DNA of 57,451 bases from Sphaerisporangium sp. GTDB taxonomy: Bacteria; Actinomycetota; Actinomycetes; Streptosporangiales; Streptosporangiaceae. The position numbers were made by a program, and so were the translations under genes. Shown in pieces: positions 42,818 through 52,293 of the stretch. The stretch covers positions 1 to 57,451 of the forward strand of contig JAOPYI010000223.1 in NCBI GenBank assembly GCA_025964675.1, written 5' to 3'. Each line of letters begins with the position of its first letter. Within the stretch, counting starts at the first letter, position 1. The notes under the pieces are model-generated. The model worked only from the letters and a program-made list of their open reading frames with translations, made no database searches and had not been told where the DNA came from.

Positions 42818-43719
42818 GCGCCTGGCTACCCCTGGCGCCGTGCACCGTCGCGAAGTGCGTGTCCGCCCCGGACGAGACCGTCGGACCGGCACGGCGGGTG
42901 CTCCGCCTGCTCGGAGTGATCGTGGTGATTCTTGGGGGTCTTCCGTGTGCACTGGTCGCGCGGCGGTTCGGCGGCGCCCGGCGTTCTGTCATGGCGATGT
43001 CCTGGGCGCGGGCCTTCCTGTGGGTGCTGGGGATACGCCTGGAGGTCCGGCAGGGGTTCACCGTGCTGGGCGGCTCCGCGGTCCCCCAGGGGATGTCTCA
43101 GATGGTGCGCCAGGGGATGCCACAGGTCGTGCCCTCCGGGCCCGGCGGTGAGCTTCTCGTCGCCAACCACGTCTCCTGGCTGGACCCCTTGGTGATCGCG
43201 GCGACGACGCCATGCCGGGCTCTGGCCAAGAGCGAGATCGCGGGATGGCCGATGATCCACTCGCTCGCGGTGGGCGGTGGCGCGATCTTCATCGATCGGG
43301 AGCGGCTCTCGAAGCTTCCCGGGACCGTACGGGAGATCGCGGACGCGCTGCGCGCCGGTCAGTCGGTGGCGGCCTTCCCGGAGGGCACGACGTGGTGCGG
43401 CCGGGGAACCGGGCCGTTCCGCCCGGCGGTGTTCCAGGCCGCCATCGACGCCGGCGCCCAGGTCAGGCCCGTCGCCCTGCGGTTCCGGGACAGGAAGGGA
43501 GGTCTGGCCACCGGCCCCGCCTTCGTCGGCGACGACACGCTGCTCGCGTCCTTGGGCCGGGTGATCGCTGCGAGAGGCCTCGTGGCCGAGGTCACGGTGT
43601 TCCCCGTCATCACCCACGCGTACGGGCTCGGCCTCAGCAGACGTTCTCTCGCCGGGCTCGCCCAGGCCACGGTGTCGGGGGAGGCCCTACGGCTGCACGA
43701 CATCCCCGCCGCCGCTTGA
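42814..43719 (+). CDS. PlsC/OlsA-like lysophospholipid acyltransferase
   Basis: 301 residues, overlapping the previous gene by ATGA. A membrane helix (LRLLGVIVVILGGLPCALVA) precedes the acyltransferase motifs LVANHVSWLDPLVIA (HX4D), GAIFIDRERLSKLP and FPEGTTWCG, then VALRFRD. OlsA adds the second fatty acid to lyso-ornithine lipid. A local duplication, PQGMSQMVRQGMPQVV, lies before the first motif and looks like slippage. Confidence 0.82.
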   Translation: MSAWLPLAPCTVAKCVSAPDETVGPARRVLRLLGVIVVILGGLPCALVARRFGGARRSVMAMSWARAFLWVLGIRLEVRQGFTVLGGSAVPQGMSQMVRQGMPQVVPSGPGGELLVANHVSWLDPLVIAATTPCRALAKSEIAGWPMIHSLAVGGGAIFIDRERLSKLPGTVREIADALRAGQSVAAFPEGTTWCGRGTGPFRPAVFQAAIDAGAQVRPVALRFRDRKGGLATGPAFVGDDTLLASLGRVIAARGLVAEVTVFPVITHAYGLGLSRRSLAGLAQATVSGEALRLHDIPAAA

Positions 43720-43722
43720 GCA

Positions 43723-43758
43723 CACAGGGCCGCCCGCGTGCCGGCGGGCGGCCCTGTG
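43723..43758. terminator. perfect 15-bp terminator between convergent genes
   Basis: CACAGGGCCGCCCGC and GCGGGCGGCCCTGTG pair around a six-base loop, between the OlsA-like gene and the secreted protein gene. Confidence 0.85.
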
Positions 43759-43768
43759 ATGGGTACGG

Positions 43769-44344
43769 CTAGCGTACGATCTTGGTCTTGACCGACTTGA
43801 GGAAGTACCAGCCCTTGATGCCGAGGCGCTCGAACTCATCCCTGTTGAGGTCCTCGGCGCCTTGCGGGTAGTCGTAGGTGTCGACGCCCAGCTTGGCCAC
43901 TGCGGAGCCCTTGGTGGACTTCTTGAGCTTGACCTCGATGGTCAGGAAGGCCTTCTCACCCTTTTCGACGGTGTACGGCGGCAGGCACCAGAAGCCGTCG
44001 GGGAAGAAGCCGCACTCCGTTCCCTTGTCACCGCGGAAATACACCTTGTCGACGATGCCCTTGGGCAGTTTGCCGCCGAGGTAGTAGGCGTTGGCCTCCC
44101 ACGGGCCCGTGTTGACTGCCGAGATCCGGTAGGTGATCGTCCCTCCGGCCTTGACCTTCTTGGGTGCGGTGATCTTGACGCTGAAGCTCGAGTCCGGTTC
44201 GGCCGCGGCCTTGGTCGCGGTCACGGTGGTGGTCGCGGACGTTTTCGCCGGAGCCGCGGACGCCGGGGTGGCGGCGAAGAGCAGGGCGCCCGCGAGTGGG
44301 GCGGCCACGGCCGTGGTAGCGATTCTGGCTAGGGGGTGGCGCAT
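43769..44344 (-). CDS. secreted protein with DUF11-like beta domain
   Basis: 191 residues from ATG 44344, preceded by GGGAGA. Signal peptide MRHPLARIATTAVAAPLAGA ending ATPASAAPA, then a Thr/Ala linker and a beta-rich domain (SFSVKITAPKKVKAGGTITY, RISAVNTGPWEA) typical of DUF11/CARDB folds, with a Cys pair in ECGFFPDGFWC. Exported; role unknown. Confidence 0.75.
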   Translation of the reverse strand: MRHPLARIATTAVAAPLAGALLFAATPASAAPAKTSATTTVTATKAAAEPDSSFSVKITAPKKVKAGGTITYRISAVNTGPWEANAYYLGGKLPKGIVDKVYFRGDKGTECGFFPDGFWCLPPYTVEKGEKAFLTIEVKLKKSTKGSAVAKLGVDTYDYPQGAEDLNRDEFERLGIKGWYFLKSVKTKIVR

Positions 44345-44644
44345 GCACGTCTCCCAGGAGTTAGGGAACACGGAGTTCCCCGGGGTACGGGAACACGGAG
44401 TGAGGAACTCCGCGACTAAACGCCAGCGTTTCTATCATGATCGACTGCGACATGCCTACTTATTTGTTCTTTAGTCGGCATTGTTACTTATATGCGGACG
44501 ATTCGTGTCTGATGGTGAGTCAACCGTTCTGGCTTGCGAAGCGTCCGAGCTCCTAAGGTGCGTTCCCGGCAACGACGCCCTGGGAAAAGGCATGAATGGC
44601 GTCCGGTCACCGGAGGGTCCTGGTTTTGGAGGAGTGCTTGCGCC
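44345..44644. other. intergenic region, AT-richer, no gene seen
   Basis: Promoter region of the secreted protein (minus strand) and, beyond 44500, the 3' flank of the queA-like gene. A TATATG stretch near 44490 may be a -10 element. No reading frame looks coding. Confidence 0.4.
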
Positions 44645-45658
44645 TCACTTGATCCGGAGGCCGTCCGGCATGATCAGGTGCAGGTCGCCGAACTCGTGCC
44701 ACAGGTAGCCCTCGCGCAGCGCCTCCTCGTACGACCGGGAGAGAAGCTCCTCGCCCGCGATGGCCGAGAGCATCATGAGGTGGCTGGAGCGGGGCTCGTG
44801 CAGGCCGGTGATCAGCCCGTCGACCACCCTCACGCCTTCGGCCGGGGTGATGACGCGCGAGGTCCAGCCTTCGGCCGCGCGCACCTCGCCCGTACCGGCC
44901 GGCACGGCCGTCTCCAGCGCCCGTACGACCGTCGTGCCGACCGCGATGACGCGGCCCTCGGCCAGGTTGACCAGACGGGCCGTCTGCGGTGACACGGCGA
45001 AGCGCTCCGGGTAGGGCGGCTCGTCCTTCTCTGGCGAGGCGACGCCGGTGTGCAGGGTGATCGGGGCGATCAGGATGCCGCGGCTGACGAGCGCGGTCAC
45101 CAGCTCGTGGCTGAACGGCCGCCCGGCGCTCGGCATCTCGGCGCTGCCCGGACGCAGGCCGAAGACAGTCTGGTAGTCCGACAGCGGCCAGTCCTGCTCC
45201 ACGTAGGAGTACCTGATCGGCCTCCCGTGCTTCCGCAGGTAGCTCGGGACGTCCCGGTCCACGCTGGCCCGCCACAGCCGGGACGTCTCGCGCTCCAGCA
45301 GGCGCAGCGTGGCGCCCCCGGGGAGCGGCAGCCACTCCCCGGGCCGGCCGCCTGAGTACGGCCCGGTCGTGCCAGCCGTACGGCGCCGCAGCTCCACGAG
45401 CCACGAGCCGTCCTCGCGCTCGGTGGAGAAGTGGACGGCGAGCCGGTCCAGCGGTACGGCCGCGGGCAGGGTCGCCGAGTCGTTGACCACCAGGACGTCG
45501 CCGGGGCGGAGCAGGCGGGGCAGGTCGGTGAAGGCGTGGTGGGTGACGGATCCGGAGTCCTTGCCGCTCACCATGAGACGCACGCCGTCGCGCGCCAGCC
45601 CGCGCGCCTCGGGGGGTTCGTGCGCCTCGCGGACACGGGGAAGGTCGAAGGCGATCAC
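44645..45658 (-). CDS. queA: QueA-family S-adenosylmethionine:tRNA ribosyltransferase-isomerase-like
   Basis: 337 residues from a GTG overlapping the SDR stop. Motifs: LPRLLRPGDVLVVNDSATLP, VELRRRTAG, RPIRYSYVEQDWPLSDYQTV, PSAGRPFSHELVTALVSRG, ITLHTGV and EGVRVVDGLITGLHEPRSSH. QueA adds the epoxycyclopentanediol ring to tRNA queuosine. Filamentous actinomycetes are not generally known for a full queuosine pathway and no tgt or other que gene is here, so this may be a QueA-like enzyme in another role. Confidence 0.82.
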   Translation of the reverse strand: MIAFDLPRVREAHEPPEARGLARDGVRLMVSGKDSGSVTHHAFTDLPRLLRPGDVLVVNDSATLPAAVPLDRLAVHFSTEREDGSWLVELRRRTAGTTGPYSGGRPGEWLPLPGGATLRLLERETSRLWRASVDRDVPSYLRKHGRPIRYSYVEQDWPLSDYQTVFGLRPGSAEMPSAGRPFSHELVTALVSRGILIAPITLHTGVASPEKDEPPYPERFAVSPQTARLVNLAEGRVIAVGTTVVRALETAVPAGTGEVRAAEGWTSRVITPAEGVRVVDGLITGLHEPRSSHLMMLSAIAGEELLSRSYEEALREGYLWHEFGDLHLIMPDGLRIK

Positions 45659-46437
45659 CGGGTCACCCGGCCGCTGTGGGGACGCCTCTTGACCAGGTCC
45701 ACCAGGAACGGGGCCACCGTGTCCGGATCGGCCCCGTTCGCGGCCTCCTCCTCGCCGAGGGCGTCCACGAGCATGCGGGTGCGCATCTCCCCGGGGTCGA
45801 CCCACCAGACGGCGATGTCCGGCTCCTCGACGGCCAGCACGTGGGAGAGCTGGTCGAGCGCCGCCTTCGTCGCGCCGTAGCCGCCCCAGCCCTCGTACGC
45901 CTCGACGGCCGCGTCGGACGAGATGTTGATCACGGCGCCCCTGCGCTCGCGAAGCCCCCGCAGCGTCGCCTGGATCAGCGCGAGCGGGGCCACCACGTTG
46001 CTCTCCAAGGCTCCGGTGAACGCGTCCAGCGGGTACGCCCCCAGCGGGGTCAGCGGGACGGCTCCGAGCGTGCTCGCGTTGTTGACGAGCAGGTCCAGGC
46101 CACCGAGCCGGTGCGCGGCCTCGGCCAGGCGAGCCCGGTGCGCCGGATCGGCCACGTCGCCGGCCAGTGCCGTCGCGCCGGTCTCCCCTGCGGCCTTCTC
46201 CAGGTCGGCGGCGCCGCGCGCGGTGATGACCAGCTGCCAGCCGTCGGTGGCGAGTGCCCGTGCCAGGGCGAGGCCGAGGCCCCGGGAGGCCCCGGTGACG
46301 AGCGCCGTGGGCCGGGACCCCTCAACGGGCCGCGTGCCCGCCACCGATCGCGTGCCCGTCCCGGCTCCTGTGCCCCCCACGGCCCCCGTGCTCGTGGCGG
46401 ACCGCGTTTCTGTCGTGGATCGGATGTCTTCTGCCAT
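45655..46437 (-). CDS. short-chain dehydrogenase/reductase
   Basis: 260 residues from ATG 46437. An N-terminal Thr/Gly/Arg-rich extension is followed by TALVTGASRGLGLALARALA (NAD(P) site TGxxxGxG), LLVNNASTLG, INISSDAAVEAYEGWGGYGA and the YGATK catalytic pair (Tyr/Lys). The extension of about 40 residues is unusual. The gene is coupled to the queA-like gene. Substrate unknown. Confidence 0.85.
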   Translation of the reverse strand: MAEDIRSTTETRSATSTGAVGGTGAGTGTRSVAGTRPVEGSRPTALVTGASRGLGLALARALATDGWQLVITARGAADLEKAAGETGATALAGDVADPAHRARLAEAAHRLGGLDLLVNNASTLGAVPLTPLGAYPLDAFTGALESNVVAPLALIQATLRGLRERRGAVINISSDAAVEAYEGWGGYGATKAALDQLSHVLAVEEPDIAVWWVDPGEMRTRMLVDALGEEEAANGADPDTVAPFLVDLVKRRPHSGRVTR

Positions 46438-46561
46438 GGCGTCGACGCTACGAGCCGGGCGTCTGCGGGGCATCGGGCCTGCGACCGGCTCCTGTCTGGG
46501 CTCATGGACCTAGGACCATCGCCCGAGCCTCTCCGGTCACCGCCGCGCCTACAGTGTGGGC

Positions 46562-47695
46562 GTGACCACGGAACCGGCCATCGAGCGTGACGCCGTGCTG
46601 CACGCGGTCAGCTCCGCGGTGCTGGCCGTCACGCGGCATCTCTCGGTCCGCGAGGTGCTCCAGGTGATCGTGCGCTCGGCGCGTGCGCTGATCAACGCCA
46701 GGTACGCCGCCCTGGGCGTGCCCGACGACGACGGCTCGTTCGCGGAGTTCGTGGCCGAGGGCGTCAGCGACAAGCAGTGGGACGCCATCGGCCCTCTCCC
46801 TCGCCAGCACGGCATGCTGGCCGCCTTGCTCCAGGACGCCACGCCCGTACGCCTGCCCGACATCCGGGAGGACCCGAGGTTCGGATGGTGGCCCAGCGCG
46901 CATCCGGTGCTCAAGGACTTCATCGGGGTGCCGATCCGCGACGCCGACCAGGTCCTCGGCATCATCTTCCTTTCCAACAAGCGCGCCCCCGGCGGGTTCA
47001 CGCAGGAGGACCAGGAGCTTCTCACCCTCTTCGCCGCGCACGCGGCCATCGCGCTCACCAACGCCCGGCTGTACGAGCGGGGCCGCGAGCTGACGGTCGT
47101 CGAGGAGCGGACGCGCATGGCCCGTGAGTTGCACGACGCCGTGACCCAGAAGCTCTTCTCGCTGCGGCTCACCGCCCAGGCGGCGGCCTCCCTGGTCACC
47201 TCGGATCCGGCGAGGGCCATGGCCGAGATCGACCGGGTCCAGCGGCTGGCGGGGGAGGCGCTCGCCGAGCTGAGAGCCGTGATCGTCGAGCTGCGCCCGG
47301 CCGAGCTGGACCGGCACGGCCTGGCCGAGACGCTGCGCAAGCACGTCGCCGTGCTCGACCGGCTGTACCCCGCCGCGATCTCGTTCGAGTGCGCCTCCCT
47401 GGGCGACCTGCCTCCCGCGACGGAGGTGACGGTGCTGCGAGTGGCTCAGGAAGCCGTGCACAATGCCCTCAGGCACGCGAACGCGACATCCATCGAGGTA
47501 TGCCTCAGGACGTCCGGATCATGTCTCAGGCTGGAGGTCAGGGACGACGGGGACGGTTTCGACGCGGAGCCGCTCGCGTCCCGGGGCCTCGGGCTCGTCT
47601 CGATGAGAGATCGGGCGGAGGCGGCAGGCGGCTCGCTGCTGGTGACGTCGGAGCCGGAAGCCGGGACGACCGTCCGCCTGGAGGTGCCCGCGTGA
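46562..47695 (+). CDS. GAF-domain sensor histidine kinase (NarL-type system)
   Basis: 377 residues from a GTG that has TACAGT six bases before it and no Shine-Dalgarno sequence (a GTG six bases earlier is also in frame). No membrane segment: it is cytosolic. A GAF domain ([20 protein letters not shown] ... [16 protein letters not shown]) is followed by HisKA_3 [17 protein letters not shown] (His) and a HATPase with [12 protein letters not shown] and [11 protein letters not shown]. Layout resembles DevS/DosT-type kinases; GAF ligand unknown. Confidence 0.88.
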   Translation: MTTEPAIERDAVLHAVSSAVLAVTRHLSVREVLQVIVRSARALINARYAALGVPDDDGSFAEFVAEGVSDKQWDAIGPLPRQHGMLAALLQDATPVRLPDIREDPRFGWWPSAHPVLKDFIGVPIRDADQVLGIIFLSNKRAPGGFTQEDQELLTLFAAHAAIALTNARLYERGRELTVVEERTRMARELHDAVTQKLFSLRLTAQAAASLVTSDPARAMAEIDRVQRLAGEALAELRAVIVELRPAELDRHGLAETLRKHVAVLDRLYPAAISFECASLGDLPPATEVTVLRVAQEAVHNALRHANATSIEVCLRTSGSCLRLEVRDDGDGFDAEPLASRGLGLVSMRDRAEAAGGSLLVTSEPEAGTTVRLEVPA

Positions 47696-47723
47696 GCCGC
47701 GGTGCGGCCGCCGGGGCACAGCC

Positions 47724-48356
47724 GTGATCCGGGTTCTGATCGCGGACGACCACCCCGTCGTGCGCCAGGGGCTGCGTACCTTCCTCGACCTGCAGGACGA
47801 CCTGGAGATCGTGGGGGAGGCGGCGGACGGGGCCGAGGCGGTGGACCTGGTCGCGTCGCTGGCCCCCGACGTGCTGCTGCTCGACCTCAAGATGCCCGTG
47901 CTGGACGGTCTCGGTGCCCTGCGCGAGCTGTCAGGGCGAGGGCTGCGCGTACAGGTGATCGTGCTGACCTCGGTCAGCGACAGGGCGGACGTGGCCCCCG
48001 CCATGCGCTCGGGGGCGTCCGGTTTCCTCTACAAGGACGTGGACCCGGCCGCGCTCGTGCAGGCGATCCGCTCGGTGCACGGCGGTCAGGTGCTGCTGGC
48101 GCCCGAGGCGGCCGAGGCCATGCTGGCCGGTCCCTACCAGGCGGCGGCCGGGCACGCGCCCATCGCCGTGCTCACCGAGCGGGAACGCGAGGTGCTCGCG
48201 CTGATCGCCTCCGGCCGGTCGAACCGCGAGATCGCCAGAGAGCTCGTCGTCGCCGAGAAGACCGTCAAGACCCACGTCTCCAACGTGCTGATGAAGCTCG
48301 GGGTCCAGGACCGCACCCAGGCAGCGCTGTACGCGGTGCGTCACGGCCTGGCATGA
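47724..48356 (+). CDS. NarL-family response regulator
   Basis: 210 residues from a GTG. Receiver: [27 protein letters not shown] (phospho-Asp), [14 protein letters not shown] (Lys). [23 protein letters not shown] and [18 protein letters not shown]. It is the cognate regulator of the kinase just upstream. Confidence 0.93.
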   Translation: MIRVLIADDHPVVRQGLRTFLDLQDDLEIVGEAADGAEAVDLVASLAPDVLLLDLKMPVLDGLGALRELSGRGLRVQVIVLTSVSDRADVAPAMRSGASGFLYKDVDPAALVQAIRSVHGGQVLLAPEAAEAMLAGPYQAAAGHAPIAVLTEREREVLALIASGRSNREIARELVVAEKTVKTHVSNVLMKLGVQDRTQAALYAVRHGLA

Positions 48357-48389
48357 GACGGGACGGGCCGGCACACAGCGCCTGTGCGG

Positions 48390-49154
48390 TTACGGCCGGG
48401 AGCCACCGGGAGGGGTCCTGATCGCGTCCGGCGAGTGGCGGGTCTCGATGATCGCGTTGTGGGCGGCCACGCGGGCTCGCCGTACGGCGCGGTCGAGGTC
48501 GCGCAGCGCCTGGCTCCGCACGGCGATCTGCTCGGAGGTGAGCCCCCGCTCGTCGGCGAGGCGCAGCACCGAGGCGAGCCGCGCCGTGAGGGCGGCAACC
48601 CGATGGGCGCGGGCGGGGTACCCAGGCGCGAGACCGTCGTCGGTGGTCCTGAACGAGGGATGGCCCGTGCCCGGACCGTCCACCGAGAGCAGCGCGTCGG
48701 TGGCCGAGCGCATGGCGGCGGTGAGGGCGTGCTCGGCCTCGGCAAGACCAGGGACGTCGGGCCGGGCGGTCTCGGCCTCCATCACGGTCCAGCGGATGCC
48801 GGAGTAGGACGACCCTCGGCGGTCGAGGGAGGGAAGGAGACCCAGGCACCTGCCTGGGAGCACCGCCGTCGCCGCCTGCCCGGCGTCGACGGCGGCCACG
48901 GTGAAGGGCGGAGGGCCTGTCAGGCCGAGCGGGTCGCCCGCCGCGGGAAGGGCCAGGCGCAGGGCGCTCAGGCCCTCGACCCGCAGGTCGGGGAGGAACC
49001 CGCGCAGAGGGGTCTCGGTCACCTCGCTCGAGACGACCTGTGGTCCCGCCGCGCGCTCCAGCCGGTCGACAGCCTCATCAAGACCGACATGTCCGGCAAG
49101 CCAAGCGTTGCCCCATGCGACCAAGGTGGCGGAGATCGGTGAATCGGGGTGCAC
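48390..49154 (-). CDS. unknown protein
   Basis: 254 residues from a GTG at 49154. It has an Ala/Gly/Leu-rich N-terminal half (SATLVAWGNAWLAGHVGLDE) and a helical, Arg-rich C-terminal half (RVAALTARLASVLRLADERG, LRDLDRAVRRARVAAHNAII). No motif recognised. It diverges from the ABC ATPase. A longer frame to 49271 is open but lacks a site. Confidence 0.6.
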   Translation of the reverse strand: MHPDSPISATLVAWGNAWLAGHVGLDEAVDRLERAAGPQVVSSEVTETPLRGFLPDLRVEGLSALRLALPAAGDPLGLTGPPPFTVAAVDAGQAATAVLPGRCLGLLPSLDRRGSSYSGIRWTVMEAETARPDVPGLAEAEHALTAAMRSATDALLSVDGPGTGHPSFRTTDDGLAPGYPARAHRVAALTARLASVLRLADERGLTSEQIAVRSQALRDLDRAVRRARVAAHNAIIETRHSPDAIRTPPGGSRP

Positions 49155-49235
49155 CGATCCACGATATGCGCTGATGCTGCAATAGGTTTGGTCCGGAGGG
49201 ACACTGGGCGGGGCGACTCGCCCGGTGGCGCCGGA

Positions 49236-49269
49236 TTGATCCGGATGAACCGGGTTGATCCGGATGAAC
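49236..49269 (+). repeat. direct repeat TTGATCCGGATGAAC, two copies, 19-base period
   Basis: Copies at 49236-49250 and 49255-49269 end 19 bases before the ATG of the ABC ATPase. Period close to two helix turns suits a dimeric operator. Confidence 0.5.
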
Positions 49270-49288
49270 ATGTCAGGAGGTATACGGG

Positions 49289-50083
49289 ATGGGTGGTCAG
49301 GTGCTTCGGCTCCAGGACGTCGCCGTCCGCAGAGATGGCGCGGCCCTGCTGCGGGGCATCGACTGGACCGTCGAGGAGGACGAGCGCTGGGTCGTGATCG
49401 GCCCCAACGGCGCGGGGAAGACGACGCTGCTGCAGGTCGCGGCGGCTCTTCTGTACCCCAGCGAGGGCTCGGTGGAGATCCTCGGCGAGCGGCTCGGCCA
49501 GACGGACGTCTTCGACCTGCGGCCTCGTATCGGCCTCGCGAGCGCGGCGCTGGCCGAGAAGGTGCCGCCCGAGGAGAAGGTCATCGACCTCGTGCTCACG
49601 GCGTCGTACGCCATCGTGGGCCGCTGGAACGAGGAGTACGACTCCGGTGACGTCACCCGTGCGGTGGAGCTCATCGACCAGCTGGGATGCGCTCATCTGA
49701 TCAGGCGGAAGTTCGGCACACTGTCGGAGGGCGAGCGGAAGCGCGTGCAGATCGCGCGGGCGCTCATGCCCGACCCCGAGCTACTGCTGCTCGACGAGCC
49801 CGCGGCCGGGCTCGACCTCGGCGGCCGTGAGGACCTCGTGCGCCGCCTGTCCACGCTGGCGTACGACGCCAAGGCGCCCACCATGGTGCTGGTCACCCAC
49901 CACGTGGAGGAGGTGCCGAGCGGTTTCACTCACGTGCTGCTGCTCCGGCACGGATCGGTGGTCGCCCAGGGCCCCATCGAGTACATCATGACCGCCGACA
50001 ACCTCTCCCGCACCTTCGGCGTCCCCCTGAGCCTCGAGCGCAGCGCCGACGGCCGGTGGTACGCCCGTGCCCTTCCAGGCTGA
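49289..50083 (+). CDS. ABC-type ATPase
   Basis: 264 residues with AGGAGGTATACGGG before the ATG. VVIGPNGAGKTTLLQVAAAL (Walker A), GTLSEGERKRVQIARALM (signature LSEGE), LLLLDEPAAGLDL (Walker B) and VLVTHHVEEV (switch His). No permease gene is nearby, so it may act alone or with a distant partner; relatives of this type (YlmA-like) stand alone. Confidence 0.87.
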   Translation: MGGQVLRLQDVAVRRDGAALLRGIDWTVEEDERWVVIGPNGAGKTTLLQVAAALLYPSEGSVEILGERLGQTDVFDLRPRIGLASAALAEKVPPEEKVIDLVLTASYAIVGRWNEEYDSGDVTRAVELIDQLGCAHLIRRKFGTLSEGERKRVQIARALMPDPELLLLDEPAAGLDLGGREDLVRRLSTLAYDAKAPTMVLVTHHVEEVPSGFTHVLLLRHGSVVAQGPIEYIMTADNLSRTFGVPLSLERSADGRWYARALPG

Positions 50084-50201
50084 TCGGAGAATCGGGCGAT
50101 TTGTGATTCAGACGATTCACCTGTGCGGTTAACGAACGGCTAAAGCCAAAACCAAATATCATTCCGGCCGGGGCTCATCGGATTCTCGGGTCGGAGTGCT
50201 C

Positions 50202-51122
50202 ATGACACAGCTTGTCGTGGCCATGATCGTGGTGGCAATCGCTGGTTTCGCGTTATACCGCACCATTCGCATCGTTCCGCAGGCACAGGCGTTCATCATT
50301 GAGCGGCTGGGGCGCTACCACCGCACGCTGACCCCCGGGCTCAATATCGTCGTGCCTTTCATCGACGCGGTGAAGACGACCGTGGACCTGCGCGAACAGG
50401 TCGTGTCCTTCCCTCCGCAGCCTGTCATCACCTCCGACAACCTCGTCGTGTCGATCGACACGGTGATCTATTTCCAGGTGACCGACCCGAAGGCCGCCAC
50501 CTACGAGATCGCCAACTTTCTCACCGGCGTCGAGCAACTGACGGTCACCACTCTGCGCAACGTCGTCGGCGGCATGGATCTCGAGCGCACGCTGACCTCC
50601 CGTGAAGAGATCAACTCCGAGCTTCGCAGTGTGCTCGACCAGGCCACCGGCAAGTGGGGCATCCGGGTCAACCGCGTCGAGCTGAAGGCCATCGACCCGC
50701 CCGCCTCCATCCAGGACTCGATGGAGAAGCAGATGCGCGCCGACCGAGACAAGCGCGCCTCCATCCTGTCGGCCGAGGGCCAGAAGCAGTCGGCGATCCT
50801 CACGGCCGAGGGCGAGCGGCAGGCGGCCGTCCTCAGGGCCCGAGGCGAGGCGGAGGCGGCCGTGTTGCGCGCCCAGGCCGACGCGGAGGCGCAGGCCATG
50901 CGGGCCAAGGGCCAGGCCGACGCCATCGCGATGGTGTTCCGCGCCATCCACGAGGGCAACCCCGACCAGCAGCTGCTCGCCTACCAGTACCTCCAGACGC
51001 TCCCCGAGATCGCCAAGGGCGACTCCAACAAGCTTTGGATCGTGCCGTCGGAGCTCGGCAAGGCCCTGGAGGGCCTGGGCGGCCTCTTCACCCCGCCCAA
51101 GGAGGGCCCTCCCATCCCCTGA
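50202..51122 (+). CDS. SPFH/band-7 (stomatin-like) membrane protein
   Basis: 306 residues from ATG 50202 with GGAG before it. One N-terminal membrane helix, the band-7 domain (VPQAQAFIIERLGRYHRTLT ... PGLNIVVPFID), then a coiled coil with repeated AEGQKQSAILTAEGERQAAV and ALRARGEAEA-type heptads. Such proteins form membrane microdomains and chaperone membrane proteases (QmcA-like). No NfeD partner is adjacent. Confidence 0.9.
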   Translation: MTQLVVAMIVVAIAGFALYRTIRIVPQAQAFIIERLGRYHRTLTPGLNIVVPFIDAVKTTVDLREQVVSFPPQPVITSDNLVVSIDTVIYFQVTDPKAATYEIANFLTGVEQLTVTTLRNVVGGMDLERTLTSREEINSELRSVLDQATGKWGIRVNRVELKAIDPPASIQDSMEKQMRADRDKRASILSAEGQKQSAILTAEGERQAAVLRARGEAEAAVLRAQADAEAQAMRAKGQADAIAMVFRAIHEGNPDQQLLAYQYLQTLPEIAKGDSNKLWIVPSELGKALEGLGGLFTPPKEGPPIP

Positions 51123-51273
51123 GGCGGGGCGTCCACTGTTCCCGGCGGCCGTCCCCAGCCCGGTAGCGTGGACCGGCCGTTCCCGCCCCTGAGAGCCGTT
51201 CGGTGAGACCCCACCACTCGCTGGGTACGGTTGCCGCCTACTATCGGGCGAAGTCGTACGAAAGGTGGGCAAT

Positions 51274-52029
51274 TTGACGCCGTGGGAGGTTGTCGCGGTC
51301 CTCGCGGCCGGGGTCGCGGCGGGGGGCATCAACGCCGTCGTCGGGTCGGGTTCGCTGATCACGTTCCCGACACTGCTCGCGCTCGGGTACCCGCCGATCG
51401 TCGCCAACGTGTCCAACAACGTCGGGATCGTGGCCGGCAACGTGACCGGAGTGCTCGGCTACCGCGACGAGCTCAAGGGCCAGCGCGAGCGGCTGCTGCG
51501 GCTCGGCGCCGGCTCGGTGCTCGGCTCGCTGGTGGGCGGCCTGCTGCTGCTCTCCCTGCCCGCCAAGGCCTTCCAGGTGATCGTCCCCGTGCTGATCGCC
51601 CTCGCCTGCGTGCTCGTCGTCGCGCAGCCCCGGCTCAACGCCTGGCTCTCCAAGCGGCAGGACAACCCTCACCCGCACGGCGGGCCGTGGCTGTGGCTCG
51701 GGGTGTTCGGCGCCGGGATCTACGGCGGTTACTTCGGCGCCGCGCAAGGTGTGGTGCTGATCGGGCTGCTCGGCATCTTCCTCGACGACCACCTGCAACG
51801 GGTCAACGCGACCAAGAACATGCTCTCGCTGCTGGTCAACTCCACGGCGGCCGTGCTCTTCGCGTTCTTCGCGCCGGTCGACTGGTGGGCCGTGCTGTTG
51901 ATCGCTCTGGGCTCGATGGTCGGTGGGTTCCTCGGGGCGAGGGTCGGGCGCAGGCTGCCGGCCCGGGTCCTGCGTGCGTTGATCGTGTGCGTCGGAATCG
52001 TCGCGATTATCAAACTGGTGTACGGCTAA
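51274..52029 (+). CDS. TauE/SafE-family exporter
   Basis: 251 residues with about eight membrane helices. I use the TTG at 51274, which follows AAAGGTGGG; a GTG at 51265 is in frame too. GGINAVVGSGSLITFPTLLA and its repeat GGYFGAAQGVVLIGLLGIF form the family's two halves, with the N-x-x-x-G-x-G motif of putative sulfur-anion or sulfonate exporters. Substrate unknown. Confidence 0.85.
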   Translation: MTPWEVVAVLAAGVAAGGINAVVGSGSLITFPTLLALGYPPIVANVSNNVGIVAGNVTGVLGYRDELKGQRERLLRLGAGSVLGSLVGGLLLLSLPAKAFQVIVPVLIALACVLVVAQPRLNAWLSKRQDNPHPHGGPWLWLGVFGAGIYGGYFGAAQGVVLIGLLGIFLDDHLQRVNATKNMLSLLVNSTAAVLFAFFAPVDWWAVLLIALGSMVGGFLGARVGRRLPARVLRALIVCVGIVAIIKLVYG

Positions 52030-52041
52030 CGACCCCCACAA

Positions 52042-52287
52042 GTGGGTATTTATCTGGACATGAAGGGTGACCGGGTCGAGATCGTCATAGACGCGGGAGA
52101 TGCTCCGCGCACGTACGAGGTCGTGGCGACGAAGGCCGGTCGGCGCGTCGACATCGCCACCCGGAGAGGGCTCGTCGAGGTCAGCGAGGTGACCAGGAGC
52201 GGCACCGCCGTGCGCACCGCCCGCTTCATGGCCAGCCGCATCCTCGCCCTCGTCGAGTACCCGGCCGCCGACCGGGCGGAAGAGTGA
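52042..52287 (+). CDS. small conserved-looking protein, unknown
   Basis: 81 residues from a GTG (ATG at 52060 is an alternative). Short beta-rich sequence: GDRVEIVIDAGDAPRTYEVV, RRVDIATRRGLVEV, then a helix with TARFMASRILALVEY. No family recognised. It follows the TauE gene by 12 bases and is probably co-transcribed. Confidence 0.55.
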   Translation: MGIYLDMKGDRVEIVIDAGDAPRTYEVVATKAGRRVDIATRRGLVEVSEVTRSGTAVRTARFMASRILALVEYPAADRAEE

Positions 52288-52293
52288 CGTCCG

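Noticed and set aside
44460-44530. short plus-strand ORF in the AT-rich gap
   Set aside because: No ribosome-binding site and codon use unlike either flank.
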